Assembly (NCBI GenBank): GCA_944393315.1
Contig: CALXZT010000003.1
Coordinates: 1 to 52,005, forward strand
Length of the DNA: 52,005 nucleotides
Direction of reading: 5' to 3'
DNA from: an uncultured Clostridia bacterium
GTDB taxonomy: Bacteria > Bacillota > Clostridia > TANB77 > CAG-508
Positions 34,601-44,064 of the stretch are shown here, piece after piece (position 1 is the stretch's first letter; every line of letters begins with the position of its first letter). A model generated the notes under the pieces. The model worked only from the letters and a program-made list of their open reading frames with translations, was not told the origin of the DNA and made no database searches. A program made the position numbers and the translations under genes.

Positions 34601-35243
34601 ATCTTTTTGCCTTATCTGATTGATTTTTTAATGGTTCTAAGTTTTGTTCAATCTCTAATAAAATATCATTTATTCTTAATAGGTTTAGTTTTGTTTGCTC
34701 TAGCTTTTTTTCAGTTTCTTCTTTTCTTACTCTATATTTTACTATTCCTGCTGCTTCTTCAAAAATATGCCTTCTGTCTTCTGATTTGTTACTTAGTATT
34801 TCGTCTATTTTGCCTTGACCTATTATTGAATATCCATCTTTACCTATACCTGTATCCATAAATAGTTCTAATACATCTTTTAGCCTGCATGGTGTTTTAT
34901 TTATGTAATAACCTGTTTCTCCACTTCTATATATTTTTCTTGTTACTACAACTTCTGAATATTCTATTGGTAATGTGCCATCTGTGTTGTCAAATACTAA
35001 TGAAGCTTCTGCAAATCCTAAAGATTTTCTATTTTCAGTTCCTGCAAAAATTATATCCATTGATTTTGATCCTCTTAAAGATTTTATACTTTGTTCTCCA
35101 AGTACCCATCTTATCGCATCTGATATATTACTTTTTCCTGAACCATTTGGCCCTATTACACTTGTTATTCCTGGCATAAATTCTAATACTGTTTTGTCTG
35201 CAAAAGATTTAAACCCCTGTAATTCTAGTCTTTTTAAATACAT
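31698..35243 (-). CDS. smc: Chromosome segregation protein SMC
   Basis: The ATPase of the SMC-ScpAB condensin that compacts and segregates the chromosome. The N-terminal head has Walker A GPNGSGKSN (about residues 32-40). Long Glu/Lys-rich coiled coils flank a hinge (around 500-680, with LGRASFLPLTAIKGK and GGSIAKKT). The C-terminal head carries the ABC signature LLSGGEKAFTAIA and Walker B FCVLDEIEAALDD. 1181 residues is typical. AAGGTGAT lies before the ATG, and a consensus promoter lies upstream. rnc and ftsY, frequent partners, are not adjacent here. Confidence 0.97.
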   Translation of the reverse strand: MYLKRLELQGFKSFADKTVLEFMPGITSVIGPNGSGKSNISDAIRWVLGEQSIKSLRGSKSMDIIFAGTENRKSLGFAEASLVFDNTDGTLPIEYSEVVVTRKIYRSGETGYYINKTPCRLKDVLELFMDTGIGKDGYSIIGQGKIDEILSNKSEDRRHIFEEAAGIVKYRVRKEETEKKLEQTKLNLLRINDILLEIEQNLEPLKNQSDKAKRFLSLRYELKEIEIGLFLYNIEKYKQNLEQISQDEEIMNSTLNQEEGKLEKISILKEELKSEIDEITANIEKTQNLGFESRHEIERLNSEINVSNTKIQNNLENIERLKAEIKENTSKVQELTEEKEQKNKRKESLKQNKAKFEKELKEKEEELKKITEKLSEKELAIEEKKRNVEKNIESKYEYQTQISTLNANKDNLEKRKKQLEQENYSTISELDNTRFKKEEISKEFQKTENKRNQLLASLEQISVKKEENEAILKDFETRINTLLNEIRIKDSKLKFLIETEREKEGYIKSVKDLLKACENIKELGKGMHGVLANIITVPEKYQTAIEMCLGASLQNIVTDTEEDAKKLVEYLKTNNLGRASFLPLTAIKGKKLEKIKSKEKGIIGIASDLVEFDKKYEQIILNLLGRTVVVDTMQTAIAVAKSEGYAYRIITLQGDIINPSGLITGGSIAKKTVNILGRSREIEKLEKELKELKQKLAKIEKEKEDYISSNEDIVKEVQALEDNIKEVEITYATERQRIISIDENIERLSNKLKKSREELANIETQIEIIIEEKIKKEKEIQELTAINNNLSQEISEYAKLNKDNQKYIDDLNVDITDLKISVSSFDESEVSIVELEKRINEEIEENKQSLKTKESQIEQLKIDNETLDNNIKNFEEKIKKIKEEVQNSGDTIEKLKTQRLEKNETLAKKEEEQTAQFKLIEELKAQIVKLEVKKTKTEEGLDEEINRMWEEYELTPNAAKDYKKPENIANTQKRVNNLRSDIKDLGSVNIDSIEEYANLKNRYDFMCEQRLDLENTTAKLRNVISDMTSLMKEQFKVKFELINKNFKEVFSELFGGGKAEITLTDEENILESGIDITVQPPGKKLQNMMLLSGGEKAFTAIAILFAILKINPAPFCVLDEIEAALDDVNVYRYAEYLKKFSNNTQFLIITHRKGTMEAADTVYGVTMEEKGISKLLSMKLK

Positions 35244-35330
35244 TTATTATCACCTTTTTTATCGTTTCTATTACCATTCTATCTATCACAAAATTCATGT
35301 TTTCCATTGTATGTAAATGCATATATTTGC

Positions 35331-35359
35331 ATTATACACTTTCTATTTTTTTATGTCAA
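35331..35359 (-). promoter_or_regulatory. Promoter of smc
   Basis: Perfect TTGACA and TATAAT are 17 bp apart on the minus strand, about 90 bp before the smc start. Confidence 0.75.
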
Positions 35360-35424
35360 ACACTTTTTACCTGTTCTACTTTTCTCTTGTTTTATACATA
35401 AATATATTATATTATTTCTTTCGC

Positions 35425-35470
35425 ATAAAAAAATCCTCCTAATCTTTTTATGATTATTAGGAAGGATTTA
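35425..35470 (-). terminator. Terminator after the 91-residue unknown gene
   Basis: AAATCCTtCCTAAT/ATTAGGaGGATTT form a 13-bp stem with one mismatch, followed by TTTTTT on the minus strand. Confidence 0.75.
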
Positions 35471-35503
35471 TCTCGATAACTTTTTCAATACTTTTACTCT
35501 TGC

Positions 35504-35779
35504 TTATTTCAATTGAATTGATACTTCTGTTTCAATTGCATCATCAATATATATTGTTACTAACATCTCATCTGCTTCTTTTTGAATTTGTTTTATTTTC
35601 TCTAGATTTAATACCATGTAGTTTTCAGATTTATTGTCTTCCATCATTAGTATATTGTATTTTATATAAAAATTAAATTCCTTCACGCTTGTTTGGCAAG
35701 CCATATACCCACTATTTTTTAATATTACACTTTTTCCTTTAAGTGTTTCTAAAAATGGTATTAATTCCGTTTTTTCCAT
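35504..35779 (-). CDS. Small protein of unknown function
   Basis: A 91-residue cytoplasmic protein with alternating hydrophobic strands: GKSVILKNSGYMACQTSVKEF, FNFYIKYNILMME, then YMVLNLEKIKQIQKEADEML and a final strand pair. A small beta-barrel (SH3- or Sm-like) would fit the pattern, but I do not recognise a family. The start is at 35779 because AAGGGG lies 6 bp before this ATG; an upstream in-frame ATG at 35824 coincides with the predicted transcription start and lacks a ribosome binding site. It has its own strong promoter and terminator, so it is monocistronic. Confidence 0.65.
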   Translation of the reverse strand: MEKTELIPFLETLKGKSVILKNSGYMACQTSVKEFNFYIKYNILMMEDNKSENYMVLNLEKIKQIQKEADEMLVTIYIDDAIETEVSIQLK

Positions 35780-35833
35780 AATATTCCCCTTTTCTACATC
35801 CTTGTATAGTACCTGTAAGTACACTGTATATTA

Positions 35834-35862
35834 TTTATACTACACATTTATTTTACTGTCAA
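35834..35862 (-). promoter_or_regulatory. Promoter of the 91-residue unknown gene
   Basis: TTGACA and TATAAA are 17 bp apart on the minus strand, between the trmL stop codon and the gene. Confidence 0.65.
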
Positions 35863-35871
35863 TGCTATTTT

Positions 35872-36378
35872 TCAATTATTTTTATCAAAGTAGTTACTTA
35901 TTTCTTCAAGTCCTTCAAAATTTATTTGCCTAAACACATCATATGCTACAATGGCAACTGAATTTGATAAATTTAATGATCTTAGCGTTTTTCTCATAGG
36001 TATTCGGATTGTTTTTCTAATATATTTTTTCAATATATCTTCTGATAATCCCTTAGTCTCTTTACCAAACAGTAAAAATACTTCATCAAAACTTGAATAA
36101 TCAATTTCACTATATACTTTTTTACCTTTTGTTGTAACAAAAAACATATTATGTTCTTCTGGTTTGTACTTTTCTAAAAAGTCTTTAAAAGTATTATGTT
36201 CTTCTATATCTAATTTATCCCAATAATCTAACCCTGCTCTTCTTACTTGTTTTTCAGAAATGCTAAATCCTAGTGGATATACTAAATGTAACTTAGCCCC
36301 TATTGCTGCACAAGTTCTTGCTATATTTCCTGTATTTTGTGGTATTTCTGGTTCTACTAATACTATATTTAATTTCAT
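35872..36378 (-). CDS. trmL: tRNA (cytidine/uridine(34)-2'-O)-methyltransferase
   Basis: A SPOUT-fold enzyme that 2'-O-methylates the wobble base of certain leucine tRNAs using S-adenosylmethionine. TrmL hallmarks: NIVLVEPEIPQNTGNIART at the N-terminus, the AdoMet-binding LFGKETKGLSEDIL, and the knot-forming IPMRKTLRSLNLSNSVAIVAYDVFRQ. 168 residues is the usual compact size. It is downstream of mfd and a SpoU methyltransferase, probably in their operon. Its only good ribosome binding site lies 36 nt upstream, with a small hairpin in between. Confidence 0.93.
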   Translation of the reverse strand: MKLNIVLVEPEIPQNTGNIARTCAAIGAKLHLVYPLGFSISEKQVRRAGLDYWDKLDIEEHNTFKDFLEKYKPEEHNMFFVTTKGKKVYSEIDYSSFDEVFLLFGKETKGLSEDILKKYIRKTIRIPMRKTLRSLNLSNSVAIVAYDVFRQINFEGLEEISNYFDKNN

Positions 36379-36387
36379 TTTTGCTAT

Positions 36388-36420
36388 AAGTCAATTTTAT
36401 AATTAACTTATTTTCCTCCT
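36388..36420 (-). promoter_or_regulatory. Hairpin-spaced ribosome binding site of trmL
   Basis: AGGAGG (36415-36420) is separated from the trmL ATG by a 9-bp hairpin (AAGTTAATT/AATTGACTT with one T-G pair, loop ATAA, 36388-36409). Folding of the hairpin brings the site within about 14 nt of the start. Confidence 0.45.
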
Positions 36421-37212
36421 TTATTTTGTTAATTTTTGTCTTACATATTCATAAAGTATAATTCCAGTTGCAACTGAAACGTTTAAGCTCTCTGTTGTTC
36501 CAAGCATTGGAATCTTTGCTTTTAAATCAGCCATATCTTGTATTTCTTTAGATACTCCATTTGCTTCATTACCAATTACAATAACTTTTTTATTGTATTT
36601 TATTTCATAAATACTACTGTTTGTTTGTAAAGATGTTACTAAAAGGTCATAATTATTTCTTTTTATCATTTTAATTGTTTCTTTTAAGTCTTCTACATCT
36701 ATTACCTCGACTCTAAAAATTGCTCCCATACTTGAGCGAACCACTTTTGGATTATAAACATCTGCTGTTCCTTTAGATACTATTAATTGTTTTAAACCAA
36801 CACTATCTACTGTCCTTAAAATTGTTCCTAAATTGCCAGGATCTTGAATGTCATCTAAAGCTACTATTATGTCTTCATCATATTTAATTAAAGACCTTTC
36901 TTGATTTTTCTTTATAACTGCTAATATTCCTTGTGGATTCATTACTTGTGTTAATGATTTGAATATTTTTTCTGTTACATATATGCAATCATGTTTTGCT
37001 ATTTCATACATTAAGCTTTTAGAAATTTCTGATGTTTTTGTTGATTCCTCACAAATTATTATTTTTTCAATTTGTGCTTCTTCTTTTATCGCTTCTTCTA
37101 CTAGTTTTATTCCTTCAACTATATAACAATTGTTTTGGTCTCTATACTTCTTATCTGATAACTTTTTTATGTGTTTTACTATCTCATTATCTTTGCTTGT
37201 AATTAATTGCAT
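36421..37212 (-). CDS. TrmH/SpoU-family RNA 2'-O-methyltransferase
   Basis: A 263-residue SPOUT methyltransferase of the RlmB/YsgA kind. The N-terminal substrate-binding domain (about 1-100) begins MQLITSKDNEIVKHIKKL and contains CYIVEGIKLVEEA. The C-terminal trefoil-knot domain carries LDDIQDPGNLGTILRTVDSVG, VIGNEANGVSKEI and IPMLGTTESLNVSVATGIILYE, the three SpoU motifs. The target is probably 23S rRNA, but the exact nucleotide cannot be read from sequence. GGAGG lies in front of the ATG. It is 31 bp downstream of mfd. Confidence 0.9.
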   Translation of the reverse strand: MQLITSKDNEIVKHIKKLSDKKYRDQNNCYIVEGIKLVEEAIKEEAQIEKIIICEESTKTSEISKSLMYEIAKHDCIYVTEKIFKSLTQVMNPQGILAVIKKNQERSLIKYDEDIIVALDDIQDPGNLGTILRTVDSVGLKQLIVSKGTADVYNPKVVRSSMGAIFRVEVIDVEDLKETIKMIKRNNYDLLVTSLQTNSSIYEIKYNKKVIVIGNEANGVSKEIQDMADLKAKIPMLGTTESLNVSVATGIILYEYVRQKLTK

Positions 37213-37243
37213 TTTTTCCTCCTTTCTTAATTTATTTATGCAT

Positions 37244-40200
37244 TTATAAGTTTTTTAAAAATTCTTTTATTTCTTTTAGCACTTTTATATCTTCGTTATA
37301 ACTTAATGATAATGTTACCATAGGCTTTAATCCAGGTGAAAATCTTATTTTGTTCTTATATGTTTTTAAAAGTTCACTTATATCTATTTTAAAGCTTTCG
37401 CTTTCAAAACTAAATACTGCAAATCCTTTTTTGCTTGATATTTTTGTTACACCTTTTTCTTTGCATAAACTTTTTATTCTGGCTATTTCTATTAAATTTA
37501 TTAATTCACTTGGTATATTACCAAATCTGTCAATTACCTCATCTATTACATTTTGGATGTCTTCTTCTGTTCTGCATAATGCTATGTCTTGGTAAACCTC
37601 GATTTTTTGGCTTGAATCAGAAATATAACTATCAGGTATATAACTTGTTACATCAATATCAATTTGAACTTCTATTTCCTTTTTTATTTCTTTTCCTTGT
37701 ATTTCACTTATTACCTCATTTAATAAATTGCAATATGTATCATATCCAACCTGTTCTATATGTCCATGTTGTATTTCTCCTAAAAGACTACCTGCTCCTC
37801 TTATTTCTAAATCTCTCATTGCTATTTTAAATCCTGCTCCAAATTCTGTAAATTCTTTTATAGCTTTTAACCTTTTATCTGCGACTTCTGATAGTAGTTT
37901 ATCCCTTTTATATGTTATGTATGCATATGCCTGTCTGTCACTTCTTCCTACTCTTCCTCTTATTTGATATAGCTGTGCTAATCCCATTCTATCCGCATTT
38001 TCAACAATAATAGTATTTGCATTTGGTATGTCTATTCCTGATTCTAAAATTGTTGTACATACTAAGACATTAATTTTTTGCTCTACAAAATCTTCCATTA
38101 TTTCTTCTATTTTTTCTCCAGACATTCTTCCATGGGCATATCCTACTTTGGCTTCTGGTACTAAATCTCTTATTATTTCTGCTTTTCTTTGTATGTTTTC
38201 TACATTATTAAATAAGTAAAATACTTGCCCTCCTCTTTCTAGTTCTTTTGTAATTGCCTCTTTTGCTACTTCTTCATCATATTCTAAAACATAGGTCTGA
38301 ACTGGCTTTCTATTTTGAGGTGGTTCATATATTACAGACATGTCTCTTACTCCAACTATAGACATGTGAAGAGTTCTTGGTATTGGAGTGGCTGTCATTG
38401 TTAGTACATCTATATTTGTTTTGTATTGTTTTATTTTTTCTTTTGCTTTTACTCCAAATCTATGCTCTTCATCTATTATTAATAATCCTAAATCTTTGAA
38501 TTCTATATCTTTACTAAGTATTCTATGAGTTCCTATTACTATATCAATTTCTCCAAGTTTAAGTTTTTTTACTATTTCTTCCTGCTGTTTTGTTGTTTTA
38601 AATCTGTTTAATACTTCTATTTTTATTGGAAATTCTTCCATTCTTTCTTTAAATGATTGATATTGTTGTTGTGCTAAAACTGTTGTTGGAACCAAATATG
38701 CTACTTGCTTTCCTCCCATTACTGCTTTAAAGGCTGCTCTCATAGCCACTTCTGTTTTTCCATATCCAACGTCTCCACATAAAAGTCTGTCCATTGGCTT
38801 TTGTAACTCCATATCTTTTTTAACTTCTTCAATACATCTTAATTGGTCTTCTGTTTCTTGATATGGAAAACTTCCTTCAAATTGTTCTTGCCAAGGTGTA
38901 TCTTTTGGAAATGCAAATCCTATTGCATGTTCTCTTTTTGCATATAATTCGATTAAATCTTTTGCTACTTCTCGTAAGTTTTTCTTTACCTTTGTTTTAG
39001 TATTTATCCATTCTTTGCTTCCGAGTTTGTTTATTTTTAGACTTTGTTCTTCTCCACCTATATATTTTCGTACATTATCTAATTGGTTTGTTGGTACATA
39101 TAAAATATCATCTCCTTGATATTTTATTTTTATATAATCTTTTGTTGTTCCATCTGCTGTGATTGTATTTACTCCAACAAATATTCCTATTCCATAATTA
39201 CTATGTACTACATAGTCTCCTACTTTTAAATCTGCATATACTACTTTTTCACCTTGTTTAAATGCTGAACTTACATGTCTTTTTCTTTTTTCTCCTTCTA
39301 TTATTTCGTTTGCAGATATTACAAATAGTTTTATATCAAAACATTCAAAACCAGAGCTTAGTTTTCCTAGGCTTATTGTTACTACTTGTGATGTGTTTTT
39401 TACTATTATTGTTTTATCTAGTTTTGGTTCATATCTATTTGTGATTTTATTTTCGTCTAAAATATTACATATTTTTTTTGCTTTCTCGCTGTTTTCTACT
39501 AGAATATATATGTTTTTCTGCTCTGCTTTTGCTTTATTTATATCTTTAATTAATTCTTCTGTTTCACTTTTAAAATATCTTTTGTCTTTGTACACAAAAT
39601 TATATTCAGTTGATTGCATTTGTACTGCTTTATCTTGTTTTTCTAAATATACTAGTTGTTTTTTCTCAAGTTTTTCTTCTATTTCACCTATTGTGTACAT
39701 GTTTTTAATTGCATCTGGTACAATTTTTTCTTTTTCTATTAGTAGCTTTTCTATATTTTCGTTATCTTTTTGAATGTTGTTTGCTCTTTGTCTTACTTTT
39801 GATATTTCATCTATAAAGATTATATAATTTTCATTTAAATAGTCTATTAAGTTTGATTGTTCTTTATAAAAGCTGTCAAAGTATTTGTCTATTTTGCTTA
39901 TATAGTTTCCATTTGTTATTTGCTCTATGTCTTGATTTACGTTTTCTTCTAATATGTCATTATATATTTTTTCTTTTATTTTTTTGCATACTTTTTCTCT
40001 TTCCTCTTCTAGAATGTATTCATGTGCAGGATATATTGTAACTTTTTCTATGTTTTCAGTTGACCTTTGACTTACTATGTTAAAATATCTTATAGAATCT
40101 ATTTCATCGCCCCAAAATTCAATTCTTACTCCCTGTTTATCATTTATAGAGATATCTAGAATTCCTCCCCTTATGCTGAATTCGCCTCTACCATCTATTA

Positions 40201-40693
40201 GGTCATATCTTGTGTATCCTAAGTCTATTAATTTTTGTTTTAGGTTTTCTGTTTTGTATATATCTCCTACTTTAAAGTTAATCTCATTTTTATACAAGGT
40301 CTCCTTGGCAGGTATTTTTTGCATTATACTTTCTATGGTAGTTACTACTATTAGATTTTTTTTACTTTTTATTTTATTTAATGCTTCTATTCTTTCATAT
40401 GGCAAATTTTTGCTTTCTGCTACATAGTCATATGTTACTATTTCTTTTTTGGGAAAGTATACTATTTTGTCTGAAAAATATTTTAGGTTTTCTATTATTT
40501 GTTTTGCTTGTATTTCATTATATGTTATTATACATATTGGCTTTTTACTAAATTCTGCTGTTGCACTAGCAAAGTGTGCTTCTCCAACGTCATTTAAGCC
40601 CCATATTGATATAGGGCTTTCTTTTTGTTCTATGTTTTTTATGTATTCACAGAATTTGGGATTTTTTCCTAATTCTCCTAATATTATATTCAT
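37244..40693 (-). CDS. mfd: Transcription-repair coupling factor Mfd
   Basis: Removes RNA polymerase stalled at DNA lesions and recruits UvrA. The 1149-residue protein has the UvrB-like N-terminal module (residues about 1-340), then the RNA polymerase-interacting domain ([18 protein letters not shown], about 490). The RecG-like translocase follows, with Walker [15 protein letters not shown], the DEEH box in [19 protein letters not shown] and QIRGRVGRS. The C-terminal regulatory domain follows. AAGAGGAAAG precedes the ATG. It leads an operon with the SpoU methyltransferase and trmL; the more usual neighbour pth is absent. Confidence 0.96.
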   Translation of the reverse strand: MNIILGELGKNPKFCEYIKNIEQKESPISIWGLNDVGEAHFASATAEFSKKPICIITYNEIQAKQIIENLKYFSDKIVYFPKKEIVTYDYVAESKNLPYERIEALNKIKSKKNLIVVTTIESIMQKIPAKETLYKNEINFKVGDIYKTENLKQKLIDLGYTRYDLIDGRGEFSIRGGILDISINDKQGVRIEFWGDEIDSIRYFNIVSQRSTENIEKVTIYPAHEYILEEEREKVCKKIKEKIYNDILEENVNQDIEQITNGNYISKIDKYFDSFYKEQSNLIDYLNENYIIFIDEISKVRQRANNIQKDNENIEKLLIEKEKIVPDAIKNMYTIGEIEEKLEKKQLVYLEKQDKAVQMQSTEYNFVYKDKRYFKSETEELIKDINKAKAEQKNIYILVENSEKAKKICNILDENKITNRYEPKLDKTIIVKNTSQVVTISLGKLSSGFECFDIKLFVISANEIIEGEKRKRHVSSAFKQGEKVVYADLKVGDYVVHSNYGIGIFVGVNTITADGTTKDYIKIKYQGDDILYVPTNQLDNVRKYIGGEEQSLKINKLGSKEWINTKTKVKKNLREVAKDLIELYAKREHAIGFAFPKDTPWQEQFEGSFPYQETEDQLRCIEEVKKDMELQKPMDRLLCGDVGYGKTEVAMRAAFKAVMGGKQVAYLVPTTVLAQQQYQSFKERMEEFPIKIEVLNRFKTTKQQEEIVKKLKLGEIDIVIGTHRILSKDIEFKDLGLLIIDEEHRFGVKAKEKIKQYKTNIDVLTMTATPIPRTLHMSIVGVRDMSVIYEPPQNRKPVQTYVLEYDEEVAKEAITKELERGGQVFYLFNNVENIQRKAEIIRDLVPEAKVGYAHGRMSGEKIEEIMEDFVEQKINVLVCTTILESGIDIPNANTIIVENADRMGLAQLYQIRGRVGRSDRQAYAYITYKRDKLLSEVADKRLKAIKEFTEFGAGFKIAMRDLEIRGAGSLLGEIQHGHIEQVGYDTYCNLLNEVISEIQGKEIKKEIEVQIDIDVTSYIPDSYISDSSQKIEVYQDIALCRTEEDIQNVIDEVIDRFGNIPSELINLIEIARIKSLCKEKGVTKISSKKGFAVFSFESESFKIDISELLKTYKNKIRFSPGLKPMVTLSLSYNEDIKVLKEIKEFLKNL

Positions 40694-40725
40694 GTCTTTC
40701 CTCTTTTTTCTAAAGTTACCATTTT

Positions 40726-40754
40726 ATTATAACATGTTTTTATGAATATAGCAA
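40726..40754 (-). promoter_or_regulatory. Promoter of mfd
   Basis: TTGCTA and TATAAT are 17 bp apart on the minus strand, about 35 bp upstream of the start codon. Confidence 0.6.
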
Positions 40755-40827
40755 TGATTTGAAGGAAATTAGATACATTCCTAAAAAATTCAATAACCAG
40801 ATGACAACTTTTCCATAATTAAATTTA

Positions 40828-42879
40828 TTACCATTTTATAACGAGTTTATCAAACTTGCTTTTTACATAGTTTTCTAATTTATTCATAAAAACATTTGAT
40901 TCTATTTCTTTGTTTGCTACCATTTCTAATCCTTTTTCCCAACTGGCTGTTAGTTTAGGGTTTAACATGTCTGGCATTGAACTATTTACAATATCAAAAA
41001 TTGCTTCTCCTTTTTTTGTTGGAGTAATTATTTGTGTTTTAGTATTTATATCTATGTAATTTATTTTTTCTAGTTTCTTTATAATTTCTGCTCTTGTAGC
41101 ACTAGTTCCTATTCCTGCTCCTTTTATTTGTTCTCTTAATTCTTCATCTTCTATTAGCTTTCCCGCATTTTCCATTGCTAAAATTATTGAACCTGAATTA
41201 TATCTTGTTGGTGGAGTTGTTTCTGCATCTTTTATTTCAAATCTTTGTATTTCGATTTGTTTTCCCTTTTTTAGACTTTTTAATACATTTAAATTAGATT
41301 TTTCCACATTCGAGTCATTTCTATTTTGCATATCGACATTTTTTTCGTTTCTATCCACTGAGTTTTCCACATTTCCCGCATTTGTTGTGGATTGTTTGTT
41401 TGCTTTTTGTCGTAATACGTCTAAAAAACCATTGTTAATACAGATTTTAGCACTTGCTGTAAAAATTTCTTTTGACTTATTGTCATTTATATTATTCTTG
41501 GTTTCTATGTCTTTATTACTTTCTTCTACGTTTTCAATAATATTTACAGTTACTGCAATTTTTTCATATTCTGCTGGTGGATAAAATATTGCTAGAAATC
41601 TTCTTACAATTAATTTATATACTTCTTTCTGGAGTTCTGATAATTTTTCATAATTCTCATAACCTTGCCCTGTTGGTATTATTGCATAGTGGTCTGTTAT
41701 TTTACTATCATTTACATATTTTGTTTTTAATAGATTTGTTGAATATTTTTCATCTATCATCTTTTTTATATAAGATTGTATTTCTTCATCTTTAAAACCT
41801 TTTGCTATTCCATTTAGGTTTTTATTTATTTCCTTTGCCACTGCTGATGATAATACTCTTGCATCTGTTCTAGGATATGTTACTAATTTTTTTTCATATA
41901 AGTTTTGTATTACTTCTAAGGTTTCATCTGGTTTAATTTTAAATCTTTTTGTACATTCATTTTGTATTTCTGCTAAATTGAATAAAAGTGGTGCATTTTC
42001 CTTTTGTTTAGATTTTTTTAAATCTTCAATTATCGCCGTTTTTCCTATTATGGAGGATATAAACTCTTTAGCATCTTGTTCTTTTTTGAAGCCATTCTCA
42101 TTATATAATTTAGGGCTTTCAAAAAGTTTTGATTTTTCATTTACTTTCCACTCAGCTTCAAAGTTACTGTCTTTGCTTCCAAATAGTCCTTCTATCTTGT
42201 AGTATTTTGTTTTTGCAAAGTTACGTATTTCTCTTTCTCTAGATACTATCATTCCTAGCACACATGTCATTACCCTACCAACTGAAATTGATGCTTTTTC
42301 TTCATTTATTTGTTTTGCTAGCCTTTTTCCATATATTATAGATAGTAATCTTGAAAAATTTATTCCAATTAAATAATCTTCTTTTGCTCTTAAATATGCT
42401 GAACTTGATAAGCTATCATATTCTGATAAAGGCTTTGCTTCTCTAATTCCCCTTTGTATCTCTTCTTCTGTTTGTGAGTCTATCCAGATACGCTTTTTTT
42501 CTTTTCCTTTTACTCCTATCATTTGGTCAACAAGCCTATATATGTATTCTCCCTCTCGTCCTGAGTCAGTACCTACATAAATAGTATCTATATCTTCTCT
42601 TGTTATTAAAGCTTTTATGGTTTCAAATTGTTTTTCTACCGCTGGTATTAACTCATATTTAAATTCTTTTGGTAAAAAAGGTAGAGTGTCCAGTCTCCAA
42701 AATTTTAGTTTTTCGTCATATTTTTCTGGATAACTCATTGTTACTAAGTGTCCAACACACCATGTTATTACCCAGTCATTTGATTCTACATATCCATTTT
42801 TTCTACTAGAATTTATCTTTAATACTTTTGCAAATTCCATTGCGACTGATGGTTTTTCTGTTATTAATAATTTTTTCAT
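40828..42879 (-). CDS. topB: DNA topoisomerase III
   Basis: A type IA topoisomerase that decatenates and unlinks single-stranded DNA. The TOPRIM domain starts LLITEKPSVAMEFAKVL and contains VGTDSGREGEYIYR, with the acidic metal triad in a variant form. The catalytic tyrosine lies in LVTYPRTDARVL. Toroidal-domain motifs GAGIGTSATRAEII and TPTKKGEAIF follow. 683 residues is in range. Residues about 465-545 contain an Asn/Lys/Glu-rich, low-complexity stretch that interrupts the core. No C-terminal zinc fingers are present. It overlaps no gene and follows the HD hydrolase by 14 bp, so both are co-transcribed. Confidence 0.94.
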   Translation of the reverse strand: MKKLLITEKPSVAMEFAKVLKINSSRKNGYVESNDWVITWCVGHLVTMSYPEKYDEKLKFWRLDTLPFLPKEFKYELIPAVEKQFETIKALITREDIDTIYVGTDSGREGEYIYRLVDQMIGVKGKEKKRIWIDSQTEEEIQRGIREAKPLSEYDSLSSSAYLRAKEDYLIGINFSRLLSIIYGKRLAKQINEEKASISVGRVMTCVLGMIVSREREIRNFAKTKYYKIEGLFGSKDSNFEAEWKVNEKSKLFESPKLYNENGFKKEQDAKEFISSIIGKTAIIEDLKKSKQKENAPLLFNLAEIQNECTKRFKIKPDETLEVIQNLYEKKLVTYPRTDARVLSSAVAKEINKNLNGIAKGFKDEEIQSYIKKMIDEKYSTNLLKTKYVNDSKITDHYAIIPTGQGYENYEKLSELQKEVYKLIVRRFLAIFYPPAEYEKIAVTVNIIENVEESNKDIETKNNINDNKSKEIFTASAKICINNGFLDVLRQKANKQSTTNAGNVENSVDRNEKNVDMQNRNDSNVEKSNLNVLKSLKKGKQIEIQRFEIKDAETTPPTRYNSGSIILAMENAGKLIEDEELREQIKGAGIGTSATRAEIIKKLEKINYIDINTKTQIITPTKKGEAIFDIVNSSMPDMLNPKLTASWEKGLEMVANKEIESNVFMNKLENYVKSKFDKLVIKW

Positions 42880-42893
42880 TTAAATTTCCTTTT

Positions 42894-43448
42894 TTAAATA
42901 TTAAAAAAATATGTTGCTTCTAAATCTGCTTCATTCATTAGTAGTACTAATGGATATTTTTTCATTGCTTGTCCTAATGTGCCATATAATTCTTTTGGCT
43001 CAGAAAATCCCATATGCCATCTAATTGCATATTTTTCTTCTCCTGTTAGTTTTATGTATTCTGTCAGCATCATTACTGATTTTTCTCCATGCCCATATGG
43101 TATGGTATCTTCTACAGTATAATATGGTACTTTTTCCCATACTCCTAACGCATTTTTTGCATTCCTATAGTCTATTTTGTAGAAGTTTACTTTGCATATG
43201 TCGTGTAATAGTGCTACTATTTTTACAGTATCTTCAGATATATTTAAATCTATTCCCGGTTTTTTTACTTTTTCAGATAATATATCATATACTTTTAAAC
43301 TATGTTCTAATAACCCTCCTTCATAGTCTCCATGAAATTTGGTGCTTGCAGGTGCAGTAAAAAAATCTGAAGTTTCTAAAAATTTTATTAGTTCTTCCAT
43401 TCCTTCTCTTTTGGTTGATCTTAATAGTTCTAAAAATCTTTGTTTCAT
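42894..43448 (-). CDS. HD-domain phosphohydrolase
   Basis: A 184-residue metal-dependent phosphohydrolase. GGLLEHSLKVYDIL supplies the first histidine, ALLHDICKVNFYK the HD pair, and HGEKSVMM plus RWHMGF further metal ligands. This resembles the short clostridial HD proteins often annotated as hydrolases or as related to 3'-5' exonuclease YhaM without its OB domain; the substrate is unknown. The start at 43448 has GAGGAG 6 bp upstream; a longer frame to 43529 runs across the promoter. It leads a two-gene operon with topB. Confidence 0.85.
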   Translation of the reverse strand: MKQRFLELLRSTKREGMEELIKFLETSDFFTAPASTKFHGDYEGGLLEHSLKVYDILSEKVKKPGIDLNISEDTVKIVALLHDICKVNFYKIDYRNAKNALGVWEKVPYYTVEDTIPYGHGEKSVMMLTEYIKLTGEEKYAIRWHMGFSEPKELYGTLGQAMKKYPLVLLMNEADLEATYFFNI

Positions 43449-43479
43449 TTTTTGCTCCTCACTAAATTTATTTTTTATT

Positions 43480-43507
43480 AGTATATCATATAAGCTTATT
43501 TTTGCAA
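43480..43507 (-). promoter_or_regulatory. Promoter of the HD hydrolase and topB
   Basis: TTGCAA and TATACT are 16 bp apart on the minus strand, which also excludes the longer reading frame. Confidence 0.55.
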
Positions 43508-43596
43508 ATAATAAAATATAATTATTCAAGGTTGTTTCATCTTAAATGCCATTGTGGATTATTTTTAGTATTATTTCTAACTTGTTATAATAACAC

Positions 43597-43627
43597 AAAA
43601 AAACGTCTTTTATAGACGTTTTTTATT
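43597..43627. terminator. Terminator after rpsU
   Basis: AAAACGTCT/AGACGTTTT form a 9-bp stem flanked by A7 and T6, effective in both directions. Confidence 0.8.
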
Positions 43628-43635
43628 TAATCAAT

Positions 43636-43806
43636 TTAAAATTTTCTTTTTCTAGCTGCCTCTGATTTTTTCTTTCTTTTTACGCTAGGCTTTTCATAAT
43701 GCTCTCTTTTACGTACTTCTTGAAGTACCCCATTTCTTGCACATTGTCTTTTAAACCTTTTCAATGCGTCTTCTATATTTCCATTATTAACTTTTATCTC
43801 TGACAT
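43636..43806 (-). CDS. rpsU: 30S ribosomal protein S21
   Basis: A small basic protein of the 30S subunit that aids initiation. The 56-residue sequence starts [20 protein letters not shown], has [21 protein letters not shown], and ends in the Lys/Arg-rich tail [14 protein letters not shown], all typical of S21. GGAAGGAGGGG lies before the ATG and a consensus promoter lies about 100 bp upstream. It is monocistronic; the frequent Bacillus partner yqeY is absent. Confidence 0.95.
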   Translation of the reverse strand: MSEIKVNNGNIEDALKRFKRQCARNGVLQEVRKREHYEKPSVKRKKKSEAARKRKF

Positions 43807-43900
43807 TATTATTCCCCTCCTTCCGGCGTTTAAGCACTTTATGTGGGGGTTTTTTCTATGATAAACTTAAATTTTATCCTAACCCTTACTTACGATGTAT

Positions 43901-43929
43901 ATTATACATAATTTGAGATTTATTGTCAA
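43901..43929 (-). promoter_or_regulatory. Promoter of rpsU
   Basis: Perfect TTGACA and TATAAT are 17 bp apart on the minus strand, leaving a leader of about 90 nt. Confidence 0.75.
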
Positions 43930-44064
43930 GACTTAAGTTTCATTAAACCTCAAATTCAATAACTTTATTTTCCTTTATGTTTTATTTTGCCTTTATTTTT
44001 CTTTGATTGCTTGAACCATTATGTTTTGTTTTTAGTAAAAAGTTAGCTTAAAATATAAGGAAAA

